Below are positions 36,901-47,832 of a DNA stretch of 64,000 bases, in pieces. The position numbers and the translations under genes are program-made. The first letter of the stretch is position 1; each line of letters opens with the position of its first letter. Below the pieces are notes generated by a model. That model did not search any database. It had not been told where the DNA came from and worked only from the letters and a program-made list of their open reading frames with translations. This DNA is from Phytoseiulus persimilis (lineage: Eukaryota > Arthropoda > Arachnida > Mesostigmata > Phytoseiidae), in NCBI GenBank assembly GCA_037576195.1, contig CM075103.1, positions 2,790,001-2,854,000 on the forward strand, written 5' to 3'.

Positions 36901-39900
36901 CCAGGAGCACAGCGAGCCGTTTAAGGCCAGATACCCCGAGCGCTCGGTAGTCAAACAATGGCTCCCGAGCAAGCGCCGGACGGGAGTCATTTCGCAAGGT
37001 ACGACAGTGCTTTGGAGCGGCGGAATCCAGGGCACCGGAATGGATTTCCAATGAACCGAAGTGCTGAGAGAGCGACCGTCAGGTTGCGATCCCCACCCTT
37101 TCCTCTCGAGCACTAGAACCATTTTTGATCACCTGACGTGGTTCGCTGGAAGTTAATTCAGCCTCGCAAAGCAAACTTCTTGTCGAGCTTCGAAGCGTTC
37201 GTTGGTCGGGTTTCATCCGACCTGGAATGAAGAATGGAAGGTCCTCTCTGATTCGATGACCATCCACCGGGAATGGACAGAGTTTGGTGAATGTTTTCAC
37301 GCTGAAGTTCGGGAGCGCTGTTATGTGGGCGCAGACGTCTTCATCCGTCATGTTCGCGACACACAGAAGAGCGGTCTGATTCCGTTCCCGTGAATGGAAT
37401 TGTTCTGAGAGAGAAATGCTACTGGAATATTGAACAGTGTTCGAGACATGAACCTCCTGGACAGTGTTCGGAAAGCTGTAATAGTTCACAACAAATCAGA
37501 ATGTTGGCAGGTCCAGTGCGAAAACTGTCGTTTTGGGATTCGAAGGCGAGGATTCTGATCGAGGAGTCCGAATGAAGACTCGGCCCACATGAGAGCTTGA
37601 TGAAAACGACAGTGGATCAAACGAGAAGAATCTTTTAGTAATGGCGACGAGAAGATACTCGGAGGAGTGGGAATCGTCCACCGTAAACTTCCAACCAGCG
37701 GAGCTCGACTCTGCCTCCGCTTGTCGGGGAAACCAACCGTGCGACACGGGAACATTTTTGCCGAAGTTCGGCGGCACGCATCTTGAAACGGTTTGAGGAG
37801 TGCTCGCAATCGCTTCGTTTCCCCTGAAAGCCGATGGATCAATATTGAGACGTATGAGAGCGGTAATCCTCCCTCATGTTGGGAGTCCTTCGACAGTAAC
37901 GAAGTGGACTCGAATATCTGTGTGCGGGCAGATCGTTGGGGTCGACGGAGCTCCATCGATCGAGAAGGTGATTGAGGGGGCGAATTCCGCTGGAGAATTC
38001 CCGTGGTCTCTCAGTCCCCAATAGACTTCTACAAGGACGACAATGACGCGAGCAGGCTCTCTGAACCCACGGCGGGAATGGCTGCTCATCGGCACCGGCG
38101 GTTTCTCCATTGCGACAGAATGTTAACCTCAGAGTGCGGAATGCCATGAAGGCTCCATGGAGGAGAGCTCCTCAACCGGGACCACGGGGCCGCCCGAGGA
38201 ATTTACAGCTGCACCGTTTGATACTGTACAGCCGCCTGTGGTACACGCACAGCTCCCGCCCCACAGCCGGAGTGGGAAATGCGTAAACGCTCAAGAGCTT
38301 CACTCAGAGGGGAAGCAAGGAAGAGGAGATGCTGGGGAGAGGGGGGGGAGGGACATTCGTCGCGACCCGCTCATCCATCGACTCAAACAGAGTGTGACTC
38401 AACTCGAGCCACGATACCTCCGAACCCTCTTTCACCTCGACAGGATCTTCGAGTTCTATCTAAGGTTGACAAAGCTCGTTCGGAAACATACCGAGTTTCC
38501 GAATAAGTTCTCGACGATCATGCCGACGTCGGCCGCGCAGGCTCTATCGGAACAATGCTGAAACTCGGAGCTGGTGTTACCAGGAAACATGTTCTCGGAT
38601 AACGATGTTTTCGAAACCCGGAGAGCTCAGTTCCTCGGGGAGCTCGAGGGATTCTCCAAGAAGATATGCGAGTTATGTCAGGAGGAGGAGGAGGAGAATT
38701 GTGATGATGTTCCCACTTTTGCTCCTGCCGCCGTTGTCGTGTTGATGATGTTGATGGTGCCCGCCGCGGTAGGAGAGACGGTGGCTTGACACCTGAATTG
38801 GTGTGTGCTCCTGTCGGGAGATACCTCCCGCCCGTCTATGTTTCTCTCGCGTGCTGCGGCGAAGGAGCCGTCCGGAGCTTGGCGGAGTCGAGACACACGC
38901 ATCGATCTGTCTCTCTTGACATTTGACGTTGTGCTTTCGTTGTCTCGAGGAGCGTGCGCTCGTCGTTCTCCTGTCTCGACGTCATCCCCTCCTTCCTCCC
39001 GTCGGGTTCCTTGCGCTGGCCGGCTCATGATAAGGAAATGTTCAGGAGCGAGAACTGTTCGACGAGAACGAAGATTCGCCCCCAAGAGTGAAGCCTTCGT
39101 TTGCTTCGATAAAAAGTAGGGAAAGATCGAGCGGATGGAAAGAACAAACGAAGCAGCCGGGGAGGTCTATCAACGAGTTTCGAGGATTTACTCGCTCCTG
39201 GCAACAGGATAACATGAACACCATGTGTATTCTGGGCTTCGGACCCTACGATCGGTCGATGCGTCGGTCTGATGTCACGATCCAGAGAGCCATAATGGCC
39301 TTGGAGCTAACAAGTGCGTCTTTGCCACAAAATGCCTATATTCGTCAATCACAGCTAGCCGAGTCGAATCTTTCACGGAGGTTTCGGCTTGAAACCAACC
39401 AGTATCATCACTAGGAAACGTTAAGAGCCCATCATTAACGGAAGGTTTTCGACCACAGGGGTCTTTGACAAGTAAATCGATGACACAGCTCCCCGAACTC
39501 CCAGCCCGATACGCGGCTTGGTCAAGGTAGTCGATGCACAGGATGTGTACTTCAGCCTGGAACGTTTTGGTGGCCTCCATGTTTCAAGCTAGATTCCTTC
39601 CAATTTTCGAGTCCTCTGGTCGAAGAGGCGCATCCTTTCCATTTCCAATTCCAACAACCAGATCAGAATCGAGTCAACTAGCGCTCGAAAACGGACTGCC
39701 CAAGAAATCGCCGATTACCGATTGAACAGGAAGACTCCTCTTGATCCCACTAGAAAATCGGTTGCCTATTGTAGGAAGCGTATCCGATACAAGAAACATC
39801 GGAATTCATCCCCCCCCCCCCCCCCCCCGACACCTTCCCATGAACAACCGCCCTAGAACCTTCGGGAAAGCCGTTTCCGTAAAACTCACCGATGGCAAAA

Positions 39901-40058
39901 GTTTCCTGTGTTGAGTTCCACTCACTGATGATGAAGTACCCGGGTCGTACCGACAGTTTTTGTTCCACCTCAAAAGTCATCTAGCGCTCATCTCATGTTC
40001 CGGCCTGGAAACGCATCGCGAATAACAGCTCGGAAGAGTCGCGAGAGATCAAAGTTTT
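33996..40058. other. Intergenic stretch without recognised gene
   Basis: Mixed sequence. Weak protein-like patches are discussed as findings (S1 protease-like N-terminus near 37.9 kb, RNase H-like patch near 39.5 kb). A 19-base C run is at 39810-39828. A GGGTCGTACCGACAGTTTTT motif near 39944 could be the outer end of the mariner copy that follows. Confidence 0.35.
39810..39828. repeat. 19-base C homopolymer
   Basis: Nineteen consecutive C, the longest homopolymer noted in the window. Confidence 0.85.
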
Positions 40059-40325
40059 TCATTCGAACCAGACGCCGTTCGCCGCGATGACTTCCGCCAA
40101 TCTGCTGCGGAAGCTGCGACAGGCTCTTTCAAATTTTCTCTGGGAGTTGTGGCAAACGTTTCCCTCTGCTCTTCCTCGTTCCTGTGCGCTCGCTTGTTCG
40201 ACTTCATCACGATGTCGTTGTAAACGTGGAAATCCAGAGTATTCAGATCCGGGCTGTTCGGAGGTCAGAGATCCTCATCTCGAGAGAATTTTCGGATCGA
40301 CCGGCTGATGCAGATTAACGGAAAG
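40059..40325 (-). pseudogene. Broken mariner/Tc1-type transposase, C-terminal remnant
   Basis: Read on the minus strand, a patch gives PPNSPDLNTLDFHVYNDIV followed by a basic KRAHRNEEE stretch. This matches the WPPNSPDLNPLDF...W motif next to the last catalytic acidic residue of mariner-family DDD transposases. The codon before PP is TGA where the family has Trp, so the frame is broken there. After about 45 codons the frame must shift to give ACRSFRSRLAEVIAANG..., the usual transposase tail, ending in TGA at 40059-40061. The N-terminal helix-turn-helix half is not recognisable upstream. It is a dead copy on the reading given. Confidence 0.7.
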
Positions 40326-42942
40326 TTTGGCTAAAACTGAGAGACTTCTGCCTACTGTGGGTTTCTGACAGGCGGTTTTCCACGGGAGGGTTGTGGAAAA
40401 CCTGAATTCAGAGGACTCTCGTACCGCCCTTTCTCTGATTCGCAACCAATTTCAGCTCTTAAAATCCGAAGGTCCGAATCGGGGATTTTCTGATCAGTTT
40501 TTCTGGAGACGATGAATAAAATTAATGAAAACTCGAACAGAACTCGGTCCAGAGTTATGTATTCGGTCTCGGAATGCCCCGCCCTCCGTTCGAAAGACAC
40601 CGAAGTCGGTTTTCAGGCCACAATCCTGCTTCTCCGAGTACATCCCCTTTCCATGATTAGAGAACAACGACGTCACAGATCGCGTCGCGGATCGTGCCGC
40701 AAATGGTACTGGAGGTGGTTGCGCCGGCCGGCCATTAATTAATGATCTCTTCGGTTCGTCATCCATGCGTCAATCAGCCATCGATTCACTCGAGCAGTTC
40801 GCCTAGTTTTCAACGCCCACAATGCTTCAGACAGGATGCGTTGCTCAATGCTTGATGTCTGCACGGCGCGGCGCATTTCCGACTCCGTTTCCGGCGACAG
40901 TCTCCTCTCGGTTTGTGGCGGGCCGTCGACAACGAGCGAACCCGATCAACCAACCCACGCACTCACCCAACAAACGATGAAGCAACCAACGGGAGTTGGA
41001 GTGGTTGACGGGAGGGGAGATGGTGATCATCAAATGTATCGACTTTTTGATTAGCGGCGTCAGGAGGAAGGGCTCTCGCGTTTTATCTTCTCCTCTGTCA
41101 TTTATCTCACCGAGTCTTTCTTCTCTCGTGTCTTCCGACCCCCCTGCGGATCGGCCTCTCCTCCCTCCATCTCAGTCGCTTCCCCGTTTCCGCTGAAAGA
41201 GACATCTTCCAGCTAATTATCGGTATTTCCCCGCCCTCGTCGTGCATGCGCCCGGCATTCCCCGTGCGACGTCGCGAGTGGTGCCTCCGTTAACGGCCTT
41301 GTTTCGTCGCCACATCTCCTCTTGCGTTTCTCCGCCGTCTTGTTCCTCTCCTGATCACGAGAGTTTCCAAGATGCTCCCAACTCGAAACGAAACGCTTAT
41401 GTGAACGATATCTGAACAATCCCGACCTTCGATCTCTCGGGAAGGCGGCTCCGTTCCGATCACATTTGATCAGAGCCCCCCTCCGCTCAGGGATTCCGAG
41501 TTCAGAGCTGGATGTTTGGATTGCTCCCATCATTTCGAGGTGATAACTGTCAGATGAATCAGGAGTGACAAGTGATAAGGAACGCACGTGTCCGCGGCAC
41601 CGCCAGATTGATTCCTGGAGAGGCGCCCTCGGATTCATCGAGTTTCCCTTTCATTTGACCTCCGATAGCGGATCGGGAACGAGCACCGTGTGCTGCGAGC
41701 ATTCTATTGGGCCACGTATGGGCGGAGGGGAAACCGACCATATGCCGATGGCCACGCAGCGTGACGACGCATGCGTCCCTTTAAGCCAGAACGGTTTCAA
41801 CGACCACGATGGCCAGATGCTGCTTGCCAGGCTGTCAGCTCGCTCCGCTGATGAGGACGACTACGTCGACGACCACAACCGCTGGACGGCTTTGAGTGAT
41901 GGACGAGGTCGAAGACGAAAACTACGACGACAAGGAGAGCACGAAGAAGCGCAGGAGAGGTAACACAAGGCATGATGGGACACTACGTTTCCTGAGGTAT
42001 CGTCTGTGAGTTTCGTGCCGCGTGGCAAGAGTTTCGATGCCGGGAGGTTTCTGAATCCCTTGTCTCACTGAACACTTTGGAAATATTTCTTGCCTCCGCT
42101 GTCCACTCCACTGCTGGCTCGCTCCTTCGGAGGCACCCCAGCTGGAGAACGTTGCAGACCCCAGAAGCGAAGGAGAGGAAACACAGATCCTCAGGGTTTT
42201 GCTTTTATGGTTCCCAGCCGAATTCTAAACGCAGACAACGGACCGAATCTTACAAAATGTGAGGGAACCTCCGGATCGTTGTGGGAGTCAAGGAATCGAG
42301 CCGACTGGGATTGTTCTCCGGACCGACCAGTGCGTTCGCCGCTCTTGAGATTTCTTTTGAAGCCCCTTGTTCAGTGTGTCATTGTCTGGCATTTCCGCTC
42401 TACATAGAGAGCACGCCGTGTTAGATGGTTATGCACAAAGTAATTAACGATCCATCTCTGGCACCAGTCGATTTTACCACACTCTGGTCTTGCCGAGATT
42501 GATGATCCTCTATTTTTTCCCGCTCTCCATCTCTCACTTGAGCCTCGCACGGTCGCGCATCACTCGTCCGACTTCTATGTTTCGGACTCTCGCGGGTCCG
42601 ACTCCGGCCTGTCCCTTGTCCTCACTCGACGGATAGCGGAGCATCTACCTCGACGATATGGGCTCGTGAAGGTTTCGAGCCTGATATCCCTAGCCCACAT
42701 AAAGTGTGACCGGTGGTGTCTTGGGAAATAAGCATCCGACGTACCGGGGATCAGAAAACCAACCGTATCTGCGCGGCAAACGTCCTTGAAACGTGCCGTT
42801 CTATGATCGAGTCATTTCGGGAGGGATGCGCGAGCTGGGGTTGCCCTCTGAAAAACCTTCGAAGCGTCAGCGATCCTCGATAAGGTAAGGAATGTAGTGA
42901 CAACAAAAGCTTCGTTCTTCCCTCTTCGCAGGCTTCTGTGCA
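40326..42942. other. Intergenic stretch; degraded mariner flank then unassigned DNA
   Basis: The N-terminal half of the mariner transposase should lie in the first kilobase but cannot be read. Apart from scattered short frames without known domains I see nothing else. Confidence 0.35.
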
Positions 42943-43202
42943 CAGGGGCGAACCCAGCTTTTTTTGGGGGGGGGCAAGGATGTGATGACGATGATGATCA
43001 TCATCATCATCATCATCGTCGTCGCGAGTTCTCCATGACGCAATCAACATGGTTTTCAAGCCTGGGAAGATTTTCCTGATAACAAAGAATCTTCGCGGAA
43101 CAATTCCGTCCATCGAGGTGGTATTTAGTCCACCCTTCCCAATATTATCGAAGAGTTTTGGGGGAGCCATGGCCCCCTAGGCCCCCCCTGGGTACGTCGC
43201 TG
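42943..43202 (-). mobile_element. hAT-like miniature element (MITE), copy 2
   Basis: A 260-bp element. The left end reads CAGGGGCGAACCCAG; the right end, reverse-complemented, reads CAGCGACGTACCCAG, giving imperfect 15-bp terminal inverted repeats. The flanking octamers TCTGTGCA (left) and TCTGCGAA (right) agree at 6 of 8 positions, consistent with a decayed 8-bp hAT target-site duplication. Inside are a G9 run (42966-42974) and a GAT/ATC microsatellite that is itself palindromic (42983-43024). It has no transposase. The superfamily call rests on CAG ends plus the 8-bp duplication. Orientation is given relative to copy 1. Confidence 0.65.
42983..43024. repeat. Palindromic GAT/ATC microsatellite
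   Basis: GATGATGATCATCATCATCA-type sequence: GAT repeats flip into ATC repeats around a central GATC, followed by GTC repeats. It lies inside the hAT-like element. Confidence 0.8.
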
Positions 43203-43976
43203 TCTGCGAAGCCCAATGAAAAACATTTCCTCGATTTCCACGTTTCACCCGTGAAGTCTCAATCTGTGCTCTGGTATCCTGTTTCCTTCGAGATTATTTC
43301 TGTCCCGTATCTGGGTTCCCCTATTATGCGCTTCAACTGTCAACTGGATCCAGCAATGCTCATCACAGGCTCGAACGAGTACGAAACAACCTCAAAACGA
43401 AGACAGGAACTGCGATTATCAAGTTCGATGACCTCTCCGCCAAACGGTGTCAGTGATGAGTGAAACGGAGCGATATTCGGGCATATAAACTTTTAAGGAA
43501 GGGTTTCTAGAGTCGGGCATATGAATCCGGTCCTCTCGTTTCCGACGAATCTTGTCGTGACCAGTCCTCCTCTCCCTCTCGAGCCCGTTATTCAACGCAA
43601 GTTCTCTCCGGCTTGAGTCACGTTTTAAGTTATTGGGATTGCTGGAATATTCGGAAACCCTGAGAGCTACGATCAGATTTGGAGGTGAACTCCCACGGCT
43701 GAACGTTGTCGTCGATAGAGGTTCCCGAGACCGACGACCCACGCCAAAGATGCCTTGACATTTCCGACTATAATCTCTGTCGGATCCAGGGCAGACGGTG
43801 ACCTTCCCGTGAGGTGGAAGAAGTTGCCATCACATCAACGCCAGGAGAAAGCTAATATCGGACTGGATACTAGCCGAGCTCAGACCTTGAGATTCCCTAG
43901 TTATGGAGGACTGAGAAGGTCCAACTATTCCTCCAAGAGGGGGATCGTTATAATACCCAGTGCGGTACCTGTCGGA

Positions 43977-44014
43977 AAACGTGCGCCGCTCGTGCGGACG
44001 AGCGGCGCACGTTT
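43977..44014. repeat. Perfect 17-bp hairpin, 4-base loop
   Basis: AAACGTGCGCCGCTCGT (43977-43993), loop GCGG, then its exact reverse complement (43998-44014). It is far longer than expected by chance and GC-rich, so very stable as RNA or cruciform. No U-run follows, so it does not look like a terminator. It could be a foldback artefact of transposition or replication. Confidence 0.85.
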
Positions 44015-46307
44015 GAGCAGTCGTCGCCGGAATCCATAACAGAAACAAGGTTTTCAAGAGTTTTCAAGTGACCTGAACACTTGAGGATTTTTCGGATATT
44101 CGTCCGCTCTCCTCATTGATTCCGAGGTTTGGAGGGTAGGCGTCCCCAGCAAGGGAAAGGGAATTGTAGGGAAACTGTTTCACGATTGCTCAATGTTGTG
44201 ATGCGGCATCGTACACTTCCGTTTTCTATTGTTTCCCGATCTTTCCCTCGAGTCCCGTTGAGTACGCCGCGCAAGGAAGAACTTTGGAATACGTGCCGAG
44301 TTTGTTCTTGTCCGGAAAATTTTGATGTCCAGTCGCCTGGTAACAGAATAACGAGCTCGAGATAATGAAATGACAGAGTGTGACAGAAGCTCTAAGGAGA
44401 ACCTTTAATTAAATCGTACAGATTCGCGCGCTACTCAAGCTCCTCTCGCCGGGGTGCACTCGGCTGCGGTTCGAGAGAATTCAAGCTTCCCGCATTTGAC
44501 CTTGTGTTCATGATTCGAGCGTGTCAGCGAACTGTCGGGCAGGTAGATGCGGGACGGAGGAGGGGATGAGCAGCTCACAGTAAGACCACCGTGACTCGGC
44601 GCTCATCTCGACGAAAGTTTGGGCGGAAACTTGCCCGTCTGCGTGTGCCCTTGTTCAGCCGCGGCCTCGGCTGCCTGTCTGCATGCGAGCCTCGAGTTGG
44701 TGTGAGCGCAACTGTCAAGAGCTTCACTCTCGCTACAGTCGTCAGCAACCACGGCTCTGGACTCGGGAAACCCTTGCCAAGTTCCACAAGTTTCCAAGGA
44801 AGCCGGACGACCCGGATCAGGGCTCACCACAACACGGAACAAACGGAATGTTGTTACAGAGAAGTAGCAAAACCCCACAAGTGGATATGGCCTTAGTGCC
44901 TGCCGGAAAGCTCCGCCCTCTGTAGATTCAGGACTCTATTGTGGTGAGTATTGCCTCCTATCAACACAAACGCTCGGTGAAGGCTTTGGAGGAAAGAGAG
45001 ATCCGAAACCACATGCAGACCCTGCTGTCTGGGCTTCTAATTAGGGAACGTCCTGTTCTCGAGGAGCATCAGTGACATGCTGGGAGATCCTCCATTGTGA
45101 GTCGTCTGAGAGAGTACACGTCGAGCGACGATGTGAGGAACACGAATCTGGCTCCACGGCTCGAGCTGCTCCGTCAGAAGATGGAGAATCAGCTTTGGCT
45201 GGCACAGTCTGAGATCAGCAAGACATATACGAACATTACAGACGGGTCAGTTGACCGAGCGAAGGGGAGTCGATTCGGATGGGACGAAATCGCACGACTC
45301 GAACGGACGAGTGGATGAGTCTGAACTGCGAAGAGTAACACTGATTTGTTAACGAAGATTCTGAGCAAACAAAATCTCATGCACGAGACTACCGTACACC
45401 CAGAACTGTCATTCTGATTTCCAAGAATAATTTCCCCGTCGTCGACTGACATGAAATCGGAACGAAGGAATAAGACGAGCAAGCGCCGCACTTCCTGCAA
45501 GTGAATTTCCGAGAGAACGAAATCGAGGGGAATCCGGGTCTGACGTCTTGCACAATCGCTTATCCCCATAATTCCCCCTGGAAGGGGATTCTCCCGCAAG
45601 CGATGGTGACTGAGTCCAGAAAAGGTGGATTGTTCCTTATCGGACCCATGGCTACAGACTCCGAACAGAAAGTCATGCCCTCACACAATAAGCTCGACGG
45701 ATGCTCTGCCAACCGCGTGACTCGGCAGGCGTTGCGAAATTCCTATTTGTCGAAAATTCCGCAATCAGGAAACTCGGACATAGTTCTGTTGTGGAACGCT
45801 TCGCATGCAGCAAAGTCAATGCCTGCTTCTCGCCCTCCGGCCGCTCGAGAAGCTTGTCGCAGATACTCCCCTCGTGAAGAGAAGCACAAATATCTGAGTG
45901 TAACGAAAACGCGTGATAGCAGCCAATGTCGTCGGAAATATTCCCATTTGCAAACGAGCGGCACGATGAACTATGACATCGGACGGCTCCTGTTCCTGGC
46001 CGAGTCCTCGTGATCCGGTTTGTAAACTGTTTCCCGGCGCTGCTCCCGTACACTTCTAGTGGAGAACACGGTGGGTAATTTTAGCTCTATGAGTGTGAGT
46101 GCGAGCTGACCCTGGCAGAACTTTTTTCTGTCCAGTTCCTCACTATTGGAGCTTCATTCCTCGGCAGCTCAACGAACATGAGTGTGAGGAAGTGCCATAT
46201 TCTGCTAAGCGAATGCTGGTGAAGCCATCCGAGCTCCGCTCACTTGAACGGGAATTCTGCGAATGGCTGCGAGAATGGCGTCCAGTGGGTGTCGACTGAT
46301 CCAGACT

Positions 46308-46323
46308 TTTACACTTGCTAACT
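46308..46323. repeat. Left 16-bp target-site duplication
   Basis: TTTACACTTGCTAACT here is repeated exactly at 47833-47848, bracketing the retroposon between them. Confidence 0.85.
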
Positions 46324-46515
46324 TTTGTTTTCCGGCTGAACCTCTCAGCCAGCCCTCAGAAGTGTCCCGGAATCACCTTTCGGTATTGCTTCAGTGACAC
46401 TCCCTATCGCCTCGCAAATCCCATTGCGGGCGGTGGGCATGGGTCTTAAGATGGTTCAGATTTAATTCTGATATAAATTAAATCCTCTTTTTCTATATAT
46501 ATAAAAATCCAGGGT

Positions 46516-46547
46516 CTGTTTGTTTGTTTGTTTGTTTGTTTGTTTGT
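46516..46547. repeat. (GTTT)n microsatellite
   Basis: About seven uninterrupted GTTT copies, preceded by TATATATAAAAATCCAGGGT, inside the retroposon on the 3' side of the minisatellite (minus-strand sense). Confidence 0.9.
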
Positions 46548-46629
46548 CCTCAATAGGCTCCTCCGGTATTGATCGGATCGACTTGGAACAAACTGCATAA
46601 TGTAGCGCGGCTCTCCGGGAAGGACATAG

Positions 46630-47545
46630 GCTCTGGAGGGGTGATTCTGGGAGCGATCTGGCCATTACTCTCCTACTCTGGAGGGGTGATTCCGGTATCA
46701 ATCTGGCCATTACTTTCCAACTCTGGAGGGGTGATTCCGAGGCCAATCTGGCCATTACTTTCCAACTCTGGAGGGGTGATTCCGAGACCAATCTGGCCAT
46801 TACTTTCCAACTCTGGGGGAGGGGTGATTCCGGTACCAATCTGGCCATTACTTTCCAACTCTGGAGGGGTGATTCCGAGGCCAATCTGGCCATTACTTCC
46901 CAACTCTGGAGGGGTGATTCTGGGAGCGATCTGGCCATTACTCTCCTACTCTGGAGGGGTGATTCCGAGGCCAATCTGGCCATTACTTCCCAACTCTGGA
47001 GGGGTGATTCTGGGAGCGATCTGGCCATTACTCTCCTACTCTGGAGGGGTGATTCCGGTATCAATCTGGCCATTACTTTCCAACTCTGGAGGGGTGATTC
47101 CGAGGCCAATCTGGCCATTACTTTCCAACTCTGGAGGGGTGATTCCGAGACCAATCTGGCCATTACTTTCCAACTCTGGGGGGGGGGGGTGATTCCGGTA
47201 CCAATCTGGCCATTACTTTCCAACTCTGGAGGGGTGATTCCGAGGCCAATCTGGCCATTACTTCCCAACTCTGGAGGGGTGATTCTGGGAGCGATCTGGC
47301 CATTACTCTCCTACTCTGGAGGGGTGATTCCGGTATCAATCTGGCCAGTTCTTTCCAACTCTGGAGGGGTGATTCCGAGACCAATCTGGCCATTACTTTC
47401 CAACTCTGGGGGGGGGGGGTGATCCCGGGACCAATCCGGCAATTACTTTCCAACTCTGGAGGGGTGATTCCGGGACCAATCTGACCATGCTTCTCCGAAT
47501 CTAGAGGGGTGATTACGACACCAATCTGACCATTCTTCTCGAGAC
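46630..47545. repeat. 45-bp minisatellite, 20 units, with higher-order order
   Basis: The unit is roughly GGAGGGGTGATTCCGAGGCC AATCTGGCCATTACTTTCCA ACTCT. I count 20 GTGATT/GATT-bearing units. Sub-types differ at the six to eight bases after GATT. In order the variants run TGGGAGCG, GGTATCA, GAGGCC, GAGACC, GGTACC, GAGGCC; then TGGGAGC, GAGGCC; then the same six again; then TGGGAGC, GGTATC, GAGACC and degraded units. As 45 is a multiple of three and the unit has no stop in some frames, long repetitive open frames arise on both strands (repeat GGVIPRPIWPLLSNS, or ELESNGQIGLGITPP on the minus strand). I regard these as non-coding. Two G runs, near 47180 and 47410, vary the spacing. Confidence 0.92.
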
Positions 47546-47744
47546 CATGATGCTGAAAAAGTGAAGAGAGAGGAAAGTGCCTCGATTCCAGGTCGGAATC
47601 CTTCCGAGAATCGGTGGCCACTACCGAAGGTCTCATGATCTTACATGTAAGGCAATGTGTGTCTGTCAGCAGTAGACTCCCGAAGCAAGGGACGGGTCGG
47701 CCAGCGTAGTCGGCCGAAGGCCGGCTAGTACCAAATAAGAAATT

Positions 47745-47832
47745 TGTTGTCCCGGCCGGGGATCGAACCCGCGATTGCTAGCTTAGCGTGGCACCCAAGG
47801 CGTTGGTTTATGCCACACGGCCAACGAGCCGG
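47745..47832 (-). other. tRNA-derived pol III promoter (SINE head)
   Basis: On the minus strand the A-box-like GGCCGTGTGGCATAA (about 47822-47808) and B-box GGTTCGATCCC (47770-47760) sit inside a tRNA-like T-arm. Spacing fits internal pol III promoters. The mismatched acceptor stem argues against a functional tRNA. Confidence 0.65.

Larger units (their letters stand above)
43203..46323. other. Intergenic stretch without recognised gene
   Basis: This contains a perfect 17-bp hairpin (listed separately) and a few protein-like frames of unknown origin, such as a polar helix-like patch near 45.10-45.25 kb. The last 16 bases (46308-46323) are the left target-site duplication of the following retroposon. 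Confidence 0.35.
46324..47832 (-). mobile_element. tRNA-headed retroposon (SINE-like) carrying a minisatellite
   Basis: A 1509-bp insertion bounded by a perfect 16-bp direct repeat, the size and type left by target-primed reverse transcription. On the minus strand it starts at the right boundary with CCGGCTCGTTGGCCGTGTGG, an A-box-like stretch. About 50 bases on is CGGGTTCGATCCCCGGC, an excellent B-box with T-arm. The acceptor strand does not pair, so it is a tRNA-derived pol III promoter, not a working tRNA. It ends at the left boundary in the A-rich tail GGAAAACAAAA. The body holds twenty 45-bp units (46630-47545), a (GTTT)n run and an AT-rich patch. No reverse transcriptase is encoded, so movement would need a LINE partner. 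A composite of nested insertions is the main alternative. Confidence 0.7.

Noticed and set aside
39750-39980. 76-codon minus-strand frame with poly-Gly
   Set aside because: The glycine run is a translated C homopolymer, and part of the frame overlaps the possible mariner end.
46462-47268. 268-codon minus-strand frame with 15-residue repeats, and its plus-strand twin (46569-47192)
   Set aside because: Both are by-products of a 45-bp satellite whose length is a multiple of three. The frame also runs through a (GTTT)n microsatellite, and both strands are open equally, so I do not call a protein.
47745-47832. A functional tRNA gene on the minus strand
   Set aside because: The B-box is excellent, but the acceptor strands do not pair and the middle is not a clean anticodon arm. 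It fits better as a SINE head.
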